Source of the DNA: Comamonadaceae bacterium
Lineage (GTDB): Bacteria > Pseudomonadota > Gammaproteobacteria > Burkholderiales > Burkholderiaceae_C
DNA length: 52,432 nucleotides
Reading direction: 5' to 3'
Assembly (NCBI GenBank): GCA_947450765.1
Contig: CANFXC010000014.1
Span: forward strand, 1-52,432
In this document: positions 18,761-28,568 of the stretch, one piece after another
Layout: the number at the start of each line of letters is the position of its first letter
Numbering within the stretch: position 1 is the stretch's first letter
Notes under the pieces: model-generated
What the model saw: the letters and a program-made list of their open reading frames with translations, nothing else
The model's database searches: none
What the model was told of the DNA's origin: nothing
Position numbers and translations under genes: made by a program

Positions 18761-19378
18761 ATGATTGAAATTTCAGAAATTACCGGGGTCATCCTGGCTG
18801 GTGGGCGCGGCTCGCGCATGGGCGGCGTGGACAAGGGCTTGCAAAACTTCAACGGCGTGCCGCTGGCTTTGCACACACAGTTGCGGCTGAGCCCACAGGT
18901 CGGTGATCTCCTGATCAATGCCAACCGCAATCTGGCCGCTTACGAATCGTTTGGTGTGCCGGTCTGGCCTGATGCAGCGAGCTTGGGTGACTTCGCCGGA
19001 CCGCTGGCGGGCTTTTTGACGGGATTAGAGCGCTGCGAAACCGCGTTCATGATGACTGTGCCTTGCGACACGCCGTTGTTCCCGTACGACCTCGTGGCGC
19101 GTCTTGCTGCGGCACTCGAGGCCGAAGACGCTGACATCGCCATGGCGGCGGCGCGTGAAGAAGATGGCCAGCTGCGCGCTCAGCCCGTGTTTTGCCTGAT
19201 GCGCTCTGAACTGCTCGAAAGCGTGGTTCGTTTCACCCATGGCGGCGGCCGCAAAATCGACGCTTGGACAGCCCTGCACAAAACCGTGCTGGTGCCGTTT
19301 GACCAGCCCGGCGACGATCCGAAAGCATTCATCAATGCCAACACGCTGGCCGAATTGCACCAGCTCGAAAGTCGCTGA
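18761..19378 (+). CDS. mobA: Molybdenum cofactor guanylyltransferase MobA
   Basis: Transfers GMP from GTP to molybdopterin to make the MGD form of the cofactor. 205 residues. The nucleotide-binding loop [16 protein letters not shown] (residues 11-26) has the family LAGGxSxRMGxDK pattern with Lys25. [13 protein letters not shown] matches the metal-binding region. It lies between moaA and moeA on the same strand with short gaps, consistent with one transcript. Presence of MobA implies that the organism makes bis-MGD enzymes such as nitrate reductase or formate dehydrogenase; none is in this window. Confidence 0.95.
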   Translation: MIEISEITGVILAGGRGSRMGGVDKGLQNFNGVPLALHTQLRLSPQVGDLLINANRNLAAYESFGVPVWPDAASLGDFAGPLAGFLTGLERCETAFMMTVPCDTPLFPYDLVARLAAALEAEDADIAMAAAREEDGQLRAQPVFCLMRSELLESVVRFTHGGGRKIDAWTALHKTVLVPFDQPGDDPKAFINANTLAELHQLESR

Positions 19379-19415
19379 GCCGCGAAGCTGTTGCAACCCT
19401 CTTGATGTCAAACCC

Positions 19416-20735
19416 ATGAAAACAATTGCACAGATTGCCGCCGAACTTCAGGGCTACGACCCTCAATCGCTGCCCGCCAACGCGGTGCTCGACTTCTTGC
19501 AGCGGCTGGTGACGCCCGTGACCGAGAGCACCCACCAACCGCTCTTCGACGCGCTGGGCAAGGTGCTGTCTGCCGATGTTATTTCCCCCATGGACGTGCC
19601 GCCGCACGACAACTCAGCGATGGACGGCTATGCCTTTGACGGCCACCAGTTGCAAGCCGATATCCCACTCAAACTCAGAGTCGTTGGCACCGCGCTGGCC
19701 GGCAAAGCTTGGGTCGGTTCGGCCGGGACAGGTGACTGCGTGAAGATCATGACCGGGGCCATCATGCCGGCAGGCTTTGACACCGTGGTGCCGCAAGAAA
19801 TAGTCACACCACGGAACGGCGAAGCTGAATTTATTGTCATCCCGCCCGGCATGCTCAAACCCGGTGACAACCGACGTCTGCGCGGTGAAGACCTAGCGCA
19901 AGGCCGCCCTGCACTATTCAAAGGCCAAGTCATCACGCCGGCCCGACTCGGCCTAGCAGCATCACTGGGTTTGCCCAGCCTGCCCTGCTGGCGGCCCTTG
20001 CGCGTGGCTTATTTTTCAACCGGCGACGAGATCCTGTCACTGGGCGAGCCGCCGCGTGAAGGCGCCGTCTATGACAGCAACCGCTACACCACCTTCGGCC
20101 TGCTCAAGCGGCTCGGCTGTGAGGTGATTGACATGGGCGTGGTCAAAGATGACCCCGCCCTGCTGGAAGCTGCCTTCCGGTCTGCGGCAGCGCAGGCCGA
20201 CGCGATCATCACCAGCGGCGGCGTCAGCGTCGGCGAAGCCGACTACACCAAAGCCATGATGAAAAAGCTCGGTGATGTGGCCTTCTGGCGCATCGCCATG
20301 CGACCCGGCAGGCCGATGGCCGTGGGCCGGATTGCCTCAGAAACAATCGGCAGCGCTGAGACATCGGGAACTCAAAAACCGGGTGCCGTGTTGTTCGGTC
20401 TGCCCGGTAATCCAGTCGCCGTGATGGTGACTTTTTTGGCTTTTGTCAGGCCAGCTTTGCTGCAAATGATGGGTTGCACCGACTGCGCAGCACCACTGCT
20501 CAAAGCCCACAGTCAAGAGCCGATGCGCAAAAAATCAGGCCGTACCGAATACCAGCGCGGCTGGGTGTCAACGGCTGCCGATGGTTCACTGCAAGTGCGC
20601 ACCACAGGCAACCAAGGTTCGGGTGTGTTGAGTTCCATGGCCGAAGCCAACGGCCTCATCATGCTGCATCACGACCAAGGCAACGTCGCCGTCGGCGACT
20701 TGCTGGGCGTGATGATGTTTGACGGCGCAATCTAG
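19416..20735 (+). CDS. moeA: Molybdopterin molybdenumtransferase MoeA
   Basis: Inserts molybdate into adenylylated molybdopterin. 439 residues from ATG 19416; the frame is open further up inside mobA but that part is out-of-frame mobA coding. N-terminal segment PPHDNSAMDGYAF is diagnostic for MoeA; the molybdate/MPT-binding domain has STGDEI, YDSNRY, TSGGVSVGEADYTK and FGLPGNPVAVMV. It ends the moaA-mobA-moeA block. No clear hairpin terminator follows; the next gene is 208 bases away. Confidence 0.96.
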   Translation: MKTIAQIAAELQGYDPQSLPANAVLDFLQRLVTPVTESTHQPLFDALGKVLSADVISPMDVPPHDNSAMDGYAFDGHQLQADIPLKLRVVGTALAGKAWVGSAGTGDCVKIMTGAIMPAGFDTVVPQEIVTPRNGEAEFIVIPPGMLKPGDNRRLRGEDLAQGRPALFKGQVITPARLGLAASLGLPSLPCWRPLRVAYFSTGDEILSLGEPPREGAVYDSNRYTTFGLLKRLGCEVIDMGVVKDDPALLEAAFRSAAAQADAIITSGGVSVGEADYTKAMMKKLGDVAFWRIAMRPGRPMAVGRIASETIGSAETSGTQKPGAVLFGLPGNPVAVMVTFLAFVRPALLQMMGCTDCAAPLLKAHSQEPMRKKSGRTEYQRGWVSTAADGSLQVRTTGNQGSGVLSSMAEANGLIMLHHDQGNVAVGDLLGVMMFDGAI

Positions 20736-20843
20736 TCGTTCAGCCACTGATGACTGCCCGACTCCAAAGCTGGGACACTAGAAAACCTCAGACAGCCTGA
20801 AGTAGGCAACGTTTCTATATTTTTGCGGCTATAAGGACAACTC

Positions 20844-20863
20844 AACCATTAAAATAAATGGTT
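20844..20863. repeat. AT-rich inverted repeat ahead of the RND efflux genes
   Basis: AACCATT (20844-20850) and AATGGTT (20857-20863) are exact complements separated by six A/T bases. It is the only AT-rich patch in the 208-base gap between moeA and the efflux adaptor and lies about 80 bases before the adaptor start. It could be an operator of a distant TetR- or MarR-like regulator or simply a promoter region; no regulator gene is adjacent. Confidence 0.4.
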
Positions 20864-20943
20864 TGCTGCAGCCTGCGGCACACAATGCCCGACCTGTGAA
20901 CTGCGATTCCAGGCCCACTACGTACCGCGAGACCTGAGTTTTT

Positions 20944-22206
20944 ATGAACAGTTCTTATTTTTCGTTGGCCTTGAGCGTGGCTGTGATCTGCCTAGGATTA
21001 CCCGGCTGTGGCGAAAAGAAATCGATCGAAAATGCGTCGCCCAGCGCGACGACTCAAGCTGCTGCACCCAGTTCAGCGAGTGCACCCGGACCCGCCACAC
21101 CCGCTTCTGCACCCAGCGCGCCCCCCATTTCGGTCACGACAGCCAGAGCCGAAATTCGCGATATGGCGATCAACCTCAAAGCCAACGGCAGTGTGTTCCC
21201 CTTGGCCAGCGTGGACATCAAATCGCAAACGAATTCCGTGGTGACCAAGTTGCACATCCGAGACGGCGAGTTTGTCCGTGCCGGTCAGCCCTTGTTCAGC
21301 TTGGATTCACGTGCCGACGAAGCCAACTTGGCCAAGGCCCGTGCACAACTGACAAAAGACCATGCAACCGTGGCAGATGCGCAACGTCAATATAAGCGTG
21401 CCATGGAATTGAAGGCGCAAAATTTTGTGGCTCAGAGCGCTCTCGACAGCGCTCAAACCGCCGTTGAATCCGCCAATGCCACCCTTGCTGCTGACGAAGC
21501 GGCCATAGACGCCGCACGCGTGGCAGTTTCCTATGGAAAAATAAATTCCCCCCTGAGTGGGCGGGCCGGGGCGTTGAACGTCACCATCGGTACGGCGCTG
21601 CAAAGCAATATCACCACCTTGGTCACGATCACCCAGCTGGACCCTATCTCGGTCAACTTTAATCTACCCCAGCGCAATCTGGCCGACGCAATTGCTGCGC
21701 TCAAAAGTGGCGGCACCAAAGTGACAGCCACACTGGCCGACAACGGAGGCAGCTTTCAAGGGCGGCTCAGCTTTGTCGACAATGCGGTGGATCCATCTTC
21801 GGGAACTGTCAGGGCACGCGCACTGTTTGCGAACAAGGACGGTCGCTTGTGGCCCGGCGCGTTTGTAGAAATATCTCAAACCATCAGCACCCTGAAAGAC
21901 ACCGTTGTCGTGCCACAGGCGGCCCTGATTCAATCGGCCCGCGGAACCATTGTCTACGTCGTGGAAGACGGCAAGGCGGTTTTGCGACCAGTCAAGCAGA
22001 TCAGCAGCCAAAGCGGTGAAGCGGCGATCACTGGCATCAACGCGGGAGATTCTGTGGTCGTGGACGGCAAACAAAACCTGCGTCCTGGGGCATCGGTCGT
22101 CGAGCGGCCCAAGGATACAAAAACCGGCGCATCGACACCTGCGACAACACCTGGCACGGCCGCGGCGTCCACTCCATTGGGCACATCTCCGCGTAGCGCA
22201 CCATGA
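20944..22206 (+). CDS. RND efflux periplasmic adaptor lipoprotein
   Basis: Predicted 420-residue membrane-fusion protein. The signal sequence ends in the lipobox LPGC with Cys22, so it should be lipidated in the inner membrane. A Pro/Ala/Ser-rich linker (about 30-62) is followed by lipoyl halves (VKL-like VVTKLHIRDGEFVRAGQPLF and SPLSGRAGALNV), a helical hairpin and beta-barrel and membrane-proximal domains (VVVPQAALIQ). The C-terminus is again Thr/Pro/Ala-rich. It overlaps the pump gene by ATGA, giving translational coupling. It resembles MdtA-type adaptors. Substrate unknown. Confidence 0.93.
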   Translation: MNSSYFSLALSVAVICLGLPGCGEKKSIENASPSATTQAAAPSSASAPGPATPASAPSAPPISVTTARAEIRDMAINLKANGSVFPLASVDIKSQTNSVVTKLHIRDGEFVRAGQPLFSLDSRADEANLAKARAQLTKDHATVADAQRQYKRAMELKAQNFVAQSALDSAQTAVESANATLAADEAAIDAARVAVSYGKINSPLSGRAGALNVTIGTALQSNITTLVTITQLDPISVNFNLPQRNLADAIAALKSGGTKVTATLADNGGSFQGRLSFVDNAVDPSSGTVRARALFANKDGRLWPGAFVEISQTISTLKDTVVVPQAALIQSARGTIVYVVEDGKAVLRPVKQISSQSGEAAITGINAGDSVVVDGKQNLRPGASVVERPKDTKTGASTPATTPGTAAASTPLGTSPRSAP

Positions 22207-25200
22207 ATTTCTCAGAAATTTTCACCCGCCGTCCGGTGATGACGGTGCTGCTGAACCTGTCCATCGTCGGCGCAGGCATTTTGGGGCTGCGCAATATTCC
22301 GATTGCAGCATTGCCGAGCTACGACACGCCTGTCATCAACGTATCGGCCATTCTGCCCGGCGCCAACCCCGAGACCATGGCCAGTTCGGTGGCATTGCCC
22401 CTCGAAAAACAGTTTCAAACGGTGTCGGGGCTCAAAACCATCAGCTCGAGCAGCATTTTGGGCAACACGTCCCTGACCTTGGAGTTTGAGCAAGGACGCA
22501 ATATCGACGCGGCAGCGGTCGACGTGCAGGCGGCTCTGCTACGTGCACAAAAATCGCTCCCACTTGAAATGACGACGCCGCCGTCTTACCGCAAGGTCAA
22601 TCCGGCGGACGCTCCGGTGCTGCTGATCGCGCTGACATCTCCCTCGCTGTCGCCGGCTGACTTGCAAGACTATGCTGAGCACCTGATTTCCCCGAGCTTT
22701 TCGACCATTGAAGGCGTGGCCCAAGTCACTATTTATGGCGCCAAACGATTTGCCGTGCGGGTGCGCGTCAAACCTGGCGCCATGGTGGCTGCCAACATCA
22801 GTTTTGATGAAATAAGTGCGGCCCTCAACGCAGCCAACGTGAACACACCTGTCGGTACCCTGGACGGCCCCAAACAAACCCTGGTGCTGCAAGCCAACAA
22901 ACAGCTGCAAACGGCCTCAGAGTTTGGCAACCTCGTGATCAGCACAAAAGGCGGCGTGGCGCTGCGCCTCAAAGACATCGCCACGGTTGAAAACAGCGTG
23001 GAAACTCTGAAGAGTTGGGCCACGTTCGATGGCGAAAATTCGATCACTATTGCCATCCAACGCCAACCCGGCGCCAACACGGTGCGCTTGGTCGACGCAT
23101 TGCGGGCCGTCATGCCGGCGATGCAGGCGCAAATGCCCCAGTCGGTCAAAATGACGCCCATCAACGACCGTTCGGTCTCGGTGCGTGAAGCACTGCATGA
23201 CGTTTCGCTCACACTGATCGGCACGATCGTGCTGGTGGTGCTGGTGATATTTTTGTTTCTGCGCCGCTTTGTCGCAACGGCCATTCCGGCCTTGTCGCTA
23301 CCCATTTCACTCATGGGCGCCGTCGCACTGCTCTGGGGCTTCTCTTACAGCCTCGACAATATTTCGTTGCTAGGGCTGACTTTAGCGGTCGGCTTGGTGG
23401 TGGATGACGCCATTGTGGTGCTGGAAAACATCATCCGCCACGTGGAAAACGGAGAAGAGCCTTTTCATGCCGCCATCGTGGGTGCACGGGAGGTTGGCTT
23501 CACGATTGTGTCGATTTCTACCTCATTGATTGCTGTTTTCATCCCCATCTTTTTCATGCCTGGCGTGATTGGCCTGTTGTTCCATGAATTTGCCGTGGTC
23601 GTTGGATTAGCGATTATCGTTTCGGCGTTTGTGTCATTGACACTGGTGCCCATGCTTGCAGGGCGCTTTCTGACCGATGACGCGCACAAAAAAGCACCCG
23701 GCGCGCTGGTGCGGATGTTCGAGCATGGTTTTAATGCCACGCTTACCGGCTACAGCCGACTACTGGATATCGCGCTGGGTCACCGCAAAACAATTTTGCT
23801 ATTGGCCGCGAGCACCTTTGTGGCCACCTTCTGGCTGGTGAGCATCATTCCCAAGGGTTTCTTTCCTGAAGAAGATATTGGTCAAATTCAAATCACGACC
23901 GAAGCCAGTGAGGACATTTCCTTCTCGGCCATGGTGGCCCTGCAAGAGCGTGCGGCGGCCATCATTCGCGCAGACGTCAACGTCAACGCCGTGAGTTCGT
24001 TCAATGGCGGCATCAATGCGCAAAATTCTGGGCGCATGTTTATCAGTCTCAAGCCCGCGGGTCAGCGCCCTCCCATGAAACAAGTCATCGAAGGTTTGCG
24101 CAAAAAGGTGCGTACGGTCGCTGGCATCAACGTCTTCATGCGCCCAGTGCAAAACTTACAGCTTGGCGGGCGCGCCAGCAAAGCGCAGTTTCAGTACATC
24201 TTGCAAAGCGTCAAGGCTGATGAGCTCAATGTCTGGGCCAGCAAGCTGCAAGATCGGTTGCGGTCCGACCCGCTGTTTCGTGACGTGACCAGCGACGCTC
24301 AACTTCGTGCGCTTCAGGCCCAGCTCCACATCGACCGCGACCGTGCTAACACACTGGGTGTGTCAGTGCAAGCCATCCGCTCGGCGCTGTTCAGCGCCTT
24401 CGGCGAGCGCCAAGTCTCCACCATTTTCCTGCCGACGGACAGCTATCAAGTCATCATGGAAGTCGCACCCGCCGATAAGCTTGACGAATCGGCACTTGCT
24501 GGAATTTACGTACGCTCAAGCACGGGTGCCCTCGTGGCGCTGTCTAGCTTCACAACGGTGGAGCGCAGTGTTGGCGCCACTTCCATCAACCACGTGGGGC
24601 AGTTGCAAGCGGTGACGGTGTCCTTCAACCTGGCTCCGGGAGGCGCCTTGGGCGATGCCACAGCAAAAATCGACGCCGCTCGCGAAGCCATACAGATGCC
24701 AACCAGCGTCATCACGTCCTACGGCGGCGACGCCGCAGTGTTCAAAAGCTCGCAGGGTAGTCAAATGGTGCTCGTGATTGCCGCATTGCTGGTGATTTAT
24801 GTGCTGCTGGGTGTGTTGTATGAGAGCTATATCCACCCGATCACGATTTTGGCCGGACTCCCCTCAGCGGCCGTAGGCGCTCTAGCCACACTGATGTTGT
24901 TTGGCCAGGACTTGACGCTGATTGCCACCATCGGCATCGTGCTACTGATCGGCATCGTCAAGAAGAACGCCATCATGATGATCGACTTCGCCATAGACGC
25001 CCAGCGCCACCAGGGCATGACGCCGCATGAAGCCATTCGCACAGCCTGCGTGCTTCGCTTTCGCCCCATCATGATGACCACTTTGGCCGCATTGATGGGT
25101 GCGCTGCCCATTGCACTTGGCGTCGGCGCCGGGGCGGAATTGCGTCAGCCGCTGGGCTTGGCGGTGGTGGGGGGCCTGATATTCTCGCAGGCCATCACGC

Positions 25201-25274
25201 TTTTCATCACGCCAGTGCTTTACTTGCTGATGGACCGCTTCAGCGGCCGTGGGCCTGACATCCGAGCCTCCTAA
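22203..25274 (+). CDS. RND multidrug efflux pump permease (HAE1/MdtC-like)
   Basis: Predicted 1023-residue proton-driven exporter of the inner membrane. It has the RND layout: first helix at about residues 12-30, a large periplasmic loop, helices 2-6, a cytoplasmic break, helix 7, a second loop and helices 8-12. The proton-relay pair is in GLVVDDAIVVLENI (helix 4), and the matching KKNAIMMIDFAIDAQ is in the second half. The opening FTRRPVMTVLLNLSIVGAG is typical of MdtB/MdtC and HAE1 pumps. No outer-membrane factor follows, so a TolC/OprM protein from elsewhere must complete the tripartite pump. It ends 38 bases from the convergent rnhA. Confidence 0.95.
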   Translation: MNFSEIFTRRPVMTVLLNLSIVGAGILGLRNIPIAALPSYDTPVINVSAILPGANPETMASSVALPLEKQFQTVSGLKTISSSSILGNTSLTLEFEQGRNIDAAAVDVQAALLRAQKSLPLEMTTPPSYRKVNPADAPVLLIALTSPSLSPADLQDYAEHLISPSFSTIEGVAQVTIYGAKRFAVRVRVKPGAMVAANISFDEISAALNAANVNTPVGTLDGPKQTLVLQANKQLQTASEFGNLVISTKGGVALRLKDIATVENSVETLKSWATFDGENSITIAIQRQPGANTVRLVDALRAVMPAMQAQMPQSVKMTPINDRSVSVREALHDVSLTLIGTIVLVVLVIFLFLRRFVATAIPALSLPISLMGAVALLWGFSYSLDNISLLGLTLAVGLVVDDAIVVLENIIRHVENGEEPFHAAIVGAREVGFTIVSISTSLIAVFIPIFFMPGVIGLLFHEFAVVVGLAIIVSAFVSLTLVPMLAGRFLTDDAHKKAPGALVRMFEHGFNATLTGYSRLLDIALGHRKTILLLAASTFVATFWLVSIIPKGFFPEEDIGQIQITTEASEDISFSAMVALQERAAAIIRADVNVNAVSSFNGGINAQNSGRMFISLKPAGQRPPMKQVIEGLRKKVRTVAGINVFMRPVQNLQLGGRASKAQFQYILQSVKADELNVWASKLQDRLRSDPLFRDVTSDAQLRALQAQLHIDRDRANTLGVSVQAIRSALFSAFGERQVSTIFLPTDSYQVIMEVAPADKLDESALAGIYVRSSTGALVALSSFTTVERSVGATSINHVGQLQAVTVSFNLAPGGALGDATAKIDAAREAIQMPTSVITSYGGDAAVFKSSQGSQMVLVIAALLVIYVLLGVLYESYIHPITILAGLPSAAVGALATLMLFGQDLTLIATIGIVLLIGIVKKNAIMMIDFAIDAQRHQGMTPHEAIRTACVLRFRPIMMTTLAALMGALPIALGVGAGAELRQPLGLAVVGGLIFSQAITLFITPVLYLLMDRFSGRGPDIRAS

Positions 25275-25312
25275 GTTCTCCACGCGCTGGGGGGTTACCT
25301 CAATGCGCGCTG

Positions 25313-25819
25313 CTAAAAAGTGGCATTTTTCGCACTCGTGGCCGCAGACCGATTCGCAGCCAAGGCCATGTCAACCCCTTTGTTGGCCAAGGTGTCGGCC
25401 CGCTCGTTACCGGGGTCACCTGCATGGCCCTTGACCCAGCGCCAATCAATGGCATGACCACCCGAAGCCACCAGCGCGTCCAAACGTTGCCACAGGTCAA
25501 CATTCTTCACCGGCGCTTTGGCCGCTGTACGCCAGCCCCGGGCTTTCCAGCCATGAACCCACTCCGTGATGCCCTTGCGGACATATTCGCTGTCCAAGTA
25601 AAGCGTGACTTGGCAGGGACGTTTGAGTGCCGACAAAGCCTCTATGACGGCCATCATTTCCATGCGGTTGTTGGTGGTGCCGAGTTCGCCACCGAAAAGC
25701 TCTTTGACGGTGCCGCCGGATGTCAGCATGGCACCCCAGCCGCCGGGGCCGGGATTGCCTTTGCAGGCGCCATCGGTGTAGATCACCACCGGCGCAGCCG
25801 GGGTCTGGACTTCTGTCAT
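25313..25819 (-). CDS. rnhA: Ribonuclease HI
   Basis: Degrades the RNA strand of RNA-DNA hybrids. 168 residues. All four catalytic carboxylates are in place: D16 ([16 protein letters not shown]), E54 ([13 protein letters not shown]), D76 (YLDSEYV) and D142 (NERADTLA), as well as H132 (VKGHAG). Its ATG overlaps the stop of the methyltransferase gene (25816-25819), so the two are translationally coupled. The C-terminus has about ten residues beyond the core fold. Confidence 0.97.
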   Translation of the reverse strand: MTEVQTPAAPVVIYTDGACKGNPGPGGWGAMLTSGGTVKELFGGELGTTNNRMEMMAVIEALSALKRPCQVTLYLDSEYVRKGITEWVHGWKARGWRTAAKAPVKNVDLWQRLDALVASGGHAIDWRWVKGHAGDPGNERADTLANKGVDMALAANRSAATSAKNATF

Positions 25820-26667
25820 GAATTTGTTTTATCCGTTAAAGATGAAGATGGCGTAGATCTAACTTGATGCCTATTGGCCACCACTGCGGGGGCTGGCACA
25901 CGGGCGGCGCGGTCTTTCCATGCTGGCCCCAACAGGCGCATACCGCGCACACGCTTGGTGGCGACCAAAAAATACACCGCACCGAAAATAGGCCACCAGC
26001 GCGCGCCAGCAGAATCCATCCAAGCGAATCGCCCCAGCCAGCGCGCATTATCGATGGCTGGCCGATAGCAACCAAAGTGGGCGGACTCGACATCAAAGCT
26101 GAGCAGTCGCAACCAGTCGCGCAAGCGCCGGTGGCCAATGAACTCACCGGATTCAGGCAAAAATAAGTCACCAAAACCCAGCCGCTGGCACAGGTGAGCA
26201 CGCTGCTGCCGAAAACCCCACAAACTGGCTGGATTCAAACCACTGATGACCACACGCCCTTCAGGCACCAGCACACGCTCGACTTCTCGCAGCGTAGCGT
26301 GGGGGTCGTGGCTGAGCTCCAGTGTGTGCGGTAACACCACCAAGTCCAAGCTGTTGGCCGGAAAAGGCAAAGCGGCGGAGTGCGTCAAGAGTGCGACCTG
26401 CCGGGAACTCTGCAGCGGCTGACGGCTCAGATTCAAAATTCCTTCCGGAGCGTTTACAGTCGTGTTTTGAATAGCGTCCAGCGCCAACCACTGATGGGGA
26501 ATACGGTTGCTGCGCAAGGTGTCTAGTTCTTGCAGACCCAACTGCAAGGCATGAAAGCCAAAAATATCAGCCACCGCTTGGTCGAAACGCTCACGCTCCC
26601 ACGCCAGCAGGTATTCACCGGGCGGTGTTTTCAGCCAGTCCGTCAAACCTATAATTTCAGAGCTCAT
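25816..26667 (-). CDS. Class I SAM-dependent methyltransferase, function unknown
   Basis: Predicted 283-residue protein. The middle part reads as a methyltransferase-11-like domain: [20 protein letters not shown] (motif after the fourth strand), then [21 protein letters not shown]. The glycine-rich motif I is not obvious, so the N-terminal half may be degenerate or divergent. ATG 26667 is used; an in-frame ATG nine codons upstream exists. It immediately precedes and overlaps rnhA, an arrangement common in Burkholderiales. The methyl acceptor is not known, and this is a family-level call only. Confidence 0.8.
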   Translation of the reverse strand: MSSEIIGLTDWLKTPPGEYLLAWERERFDQAVADIFGFHALQLGLQELDTLRSNRIPHQWLALDAIQNTTVNAPEGILNLSRQPLQSSRQVALLTHSAALPFPANSLDLVVLPHTLELSHDPHATLREVERVLVPEGRVVISGLNPASLWGFRQQRAHLCQRLGFGDLFLPESGEFIGHRRLRDWLRLLSFDVESAHFGCYRPAIDNARWLGRFAWMDSAGARWWPIFGAVYFLVATKRVRGMRLLGPAWKDRAARVPAPAVVANRHQVRSTPSSSLTDKTNS

Positions 26668-26892
26668 CCCGACCCATGCATGTGTTTTTTTCAATTTTCT
26701 CTGCTTGCGCAGCCCACCTTAGAACCCGGCTTCTTGGCGGATGTCATCTGTGTCGCCGCAGCGCTTTAAAACAGCGCCGCTTAACATGGGCTGATTCTAG
26801 TCAAGCCTTCACTCCCAGCGTGACTTGCTGATGATCTCGCCCTTCGACCCTTCACGCAGACGCCCAACAGCGGCTGACAACGACTTATCTCT

Positions 26893-28467
26893 ATGACATT
26901 CAATCCATCCGGCGCATTGTCTTTTTTCTGGCGCTTGGCAAATCAAGATCCCAAGCGCTGGCATTCAGTTGTATCAGTCGCCGTGGTGACGACGGCCATA
27001 GCCGCCTTGTCGGGCTGCGCCACGCCGTTGAACCCTCAGTCCCGAGACGCCAGCACTGCGCTGAGCAACTCGGACCGTTCAACGCCGTTGCAAACCGAAG
27101 CTCTGCCTGCACACAGCAAGTCGGCCGCGGGAGTGGTTCCGAGCACACCCCTGGAATCGATCTATGCGTTGAGCGGAACAACACAATCCGTGGCGTCGCT
27201 CGAAGCGCCGGTCGAGTTGTGGGATCGAATGCGTCGGGGCTTTCGCATGCCCGACTTGCAAAACGCCCTGGTGACCGACCGCGAGCAGTGGTACAGCAGC
27301 CGACCGGACTACATCCAGCGCATGACCGTGCGTTCAAGCAAGTATCTGTTTCATATTGTCGAGGAGCTGGAGCGGCGCAACATGCCGACCGAGTTGGCGC
27401 TGCTGCCGTTTATCGAGAGTGCCTTCAATCCGCAGGCTGTTTCTAGCGCCAAAGCGGCCGGTATGTGGCAATTCATGCCTAAAACCGGGACCTATTTCGA
27501 CCTCAAGCAAAACATGTTCAAGGACGACCGCCGCGACGTACTGGCGTCAACCCGCGCGGCGCTGGATTACCTGCAAAAACTGCACACCATGTTTGGCGAC
27601 TGGCACTTGGCGCTGGCCGCCTACAACTGGGGCGAGGGCAACGTAGCCCGTGCCATTGCTCGCAACAAGCTTGCCGGTCTCGGTACCGGCTACGAAGACC
27701 TGAACCTGCCGGGTGAAACGCGTTTGTACGTGCCCAAACTGCAAGCCGTGGAAAATATTGTGGCCCATCCAGGCGCATTTAAAGCTGAGCTACCCCTGAT
27801 TGAAAATCATCCGTATTTTCAAGAAGTGGCGATCACCCGCGACATCGATGTGGTGCTTGCCGCCAAACTCGCAGATGTCAATATCGAAGATTTCAAAGCC
27901 CTTAACCCGTCCATTCACCAGCCGGTTATTTTGGCAGCGGGCATGTCTCAAATCTTGCTGCCCTGGGACAGCGCTAAAGTGTTCCAGCGTAACTTTGACG
28001 CTTACACGCGCGGCCAATACGCCAGCTGGACAACTTGGACGGTGCCCAACACCATGGCGGCCAGCGAAGCCGCGCGCCGCACGGGCATGAGCGAGAGCGA
28101 CTTGCGATCGATCAACAGCATTCCACAGCGCATGCTGATCAAAACCGGCTCAACACTGTTGGTGCCACGCTCGGCCAAAGTCGTGAACGATGTGACCAGC
28201 CATGTGGCTGAGAATGGCCAGCTGAGTCTTGCGCCCGAGATTGTCACGCGGCGGATCAGCGTCAAGGCGCGCAAGGGTGAAACGGTGGCGAGTCTGGCCC
28301 GGCGTTATCGCGTCAGCACCCTGGAGGTGGCAGACTGGAATCAAGTCACGGCCCACAGTAGCTTTAAGTTAGGTCAATCGGTGGTGCTATTTCTGCCGGT
28401 CAAGGCAAAATCAACCAGCAAAAGCTCTGTCAAGGCAAAAACCATCAAACGAGCGCCACGTCAGTGA
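26893..28467 (+). CDS. mltD: Membrane-bound lytic murein transglycosylase D
   Basis: Cleaves peptidoglycan to 1,6-anhydromuropeptides. 524 residues. A signal peptide ends in the lipobox LSGC, suggesting an outer-membrane lipoprotein. The SLT catalytic domain (about residues 140-290) has ALLPFIESAFNPQAVSSAKA with the catalytic Glu, then AAGMWQFMPKTG and LALAAYNWGEGNVARAI. The C-terminal third has LysM-like repeats, one clear at about 455-505 (VKARKGETVASLARRYRVST) and a weaker one at about 385-435. It is followed by a Dsb-like lipoprotein gene on the same strand after 101 bases without an obvious terminator. Confidence 0.93.
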   Translation: MTFNPSGALSFFWRLANQDPKRWHSVVSVAVVTTAIAALSGCATPLNPQSRDASTALSNSDRSTPLQTEALPAHSKSAAGVVPSTPLESIYALSGTTQSVASLEAPVELWDRMRRGFRMPDLQNALVTDREQWYSSRPDYIQRMTVRSSKYLFHIVEELERRNMPTELALLPFIESAFNPQAVSSAKAAGMWQFMPKTGTYFDLKQNMFKDDRRDVLASTRAALDYLQKLHTMFGDWHLALAAYNWGEGNVARAIARNKLAGLGTGYEDLNLPGETRLYVPKLQAVENIVAHPGAFKAELPLIENHPYFQEVAITRDIDVVLAAKLADVNIEDFKALNPSIHQPVILAAGMSQILLPWDSAKVFQRNFDAYTRGQYASWTTWTVPNTMAASEAARRTGMSESDLRSINSIPQRMLIKTGSTLLVPRSAKVVNDVTSHVAENGQLSLAPEIVTRRISVKARKGETVASLARRYRVSTLEVADWNQVTAHSSFKLGQSVVLFLPVKAKSTSKSSVKAKTIKRAPRQ

Positions 28468-28568
28468 TTTTTATCGTACGAAGTCGATAACCCAATCGCT
28501 GCGGATCAGCTGTATTGATGGCGTATTTTTCGCTTACGCTCCCTCTTTAAATCGAATGTGAATATGCC

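Noticed and set aside
26668-26892. Expected gloB gene between the methyltransferase and mltD
   Set aside because: Related genomes often have gloB here, but the 225 bases contain no glyoxalase II motif (THxHxDH) or readable remnant; it is simply absent, and too little is known to call a deletion.
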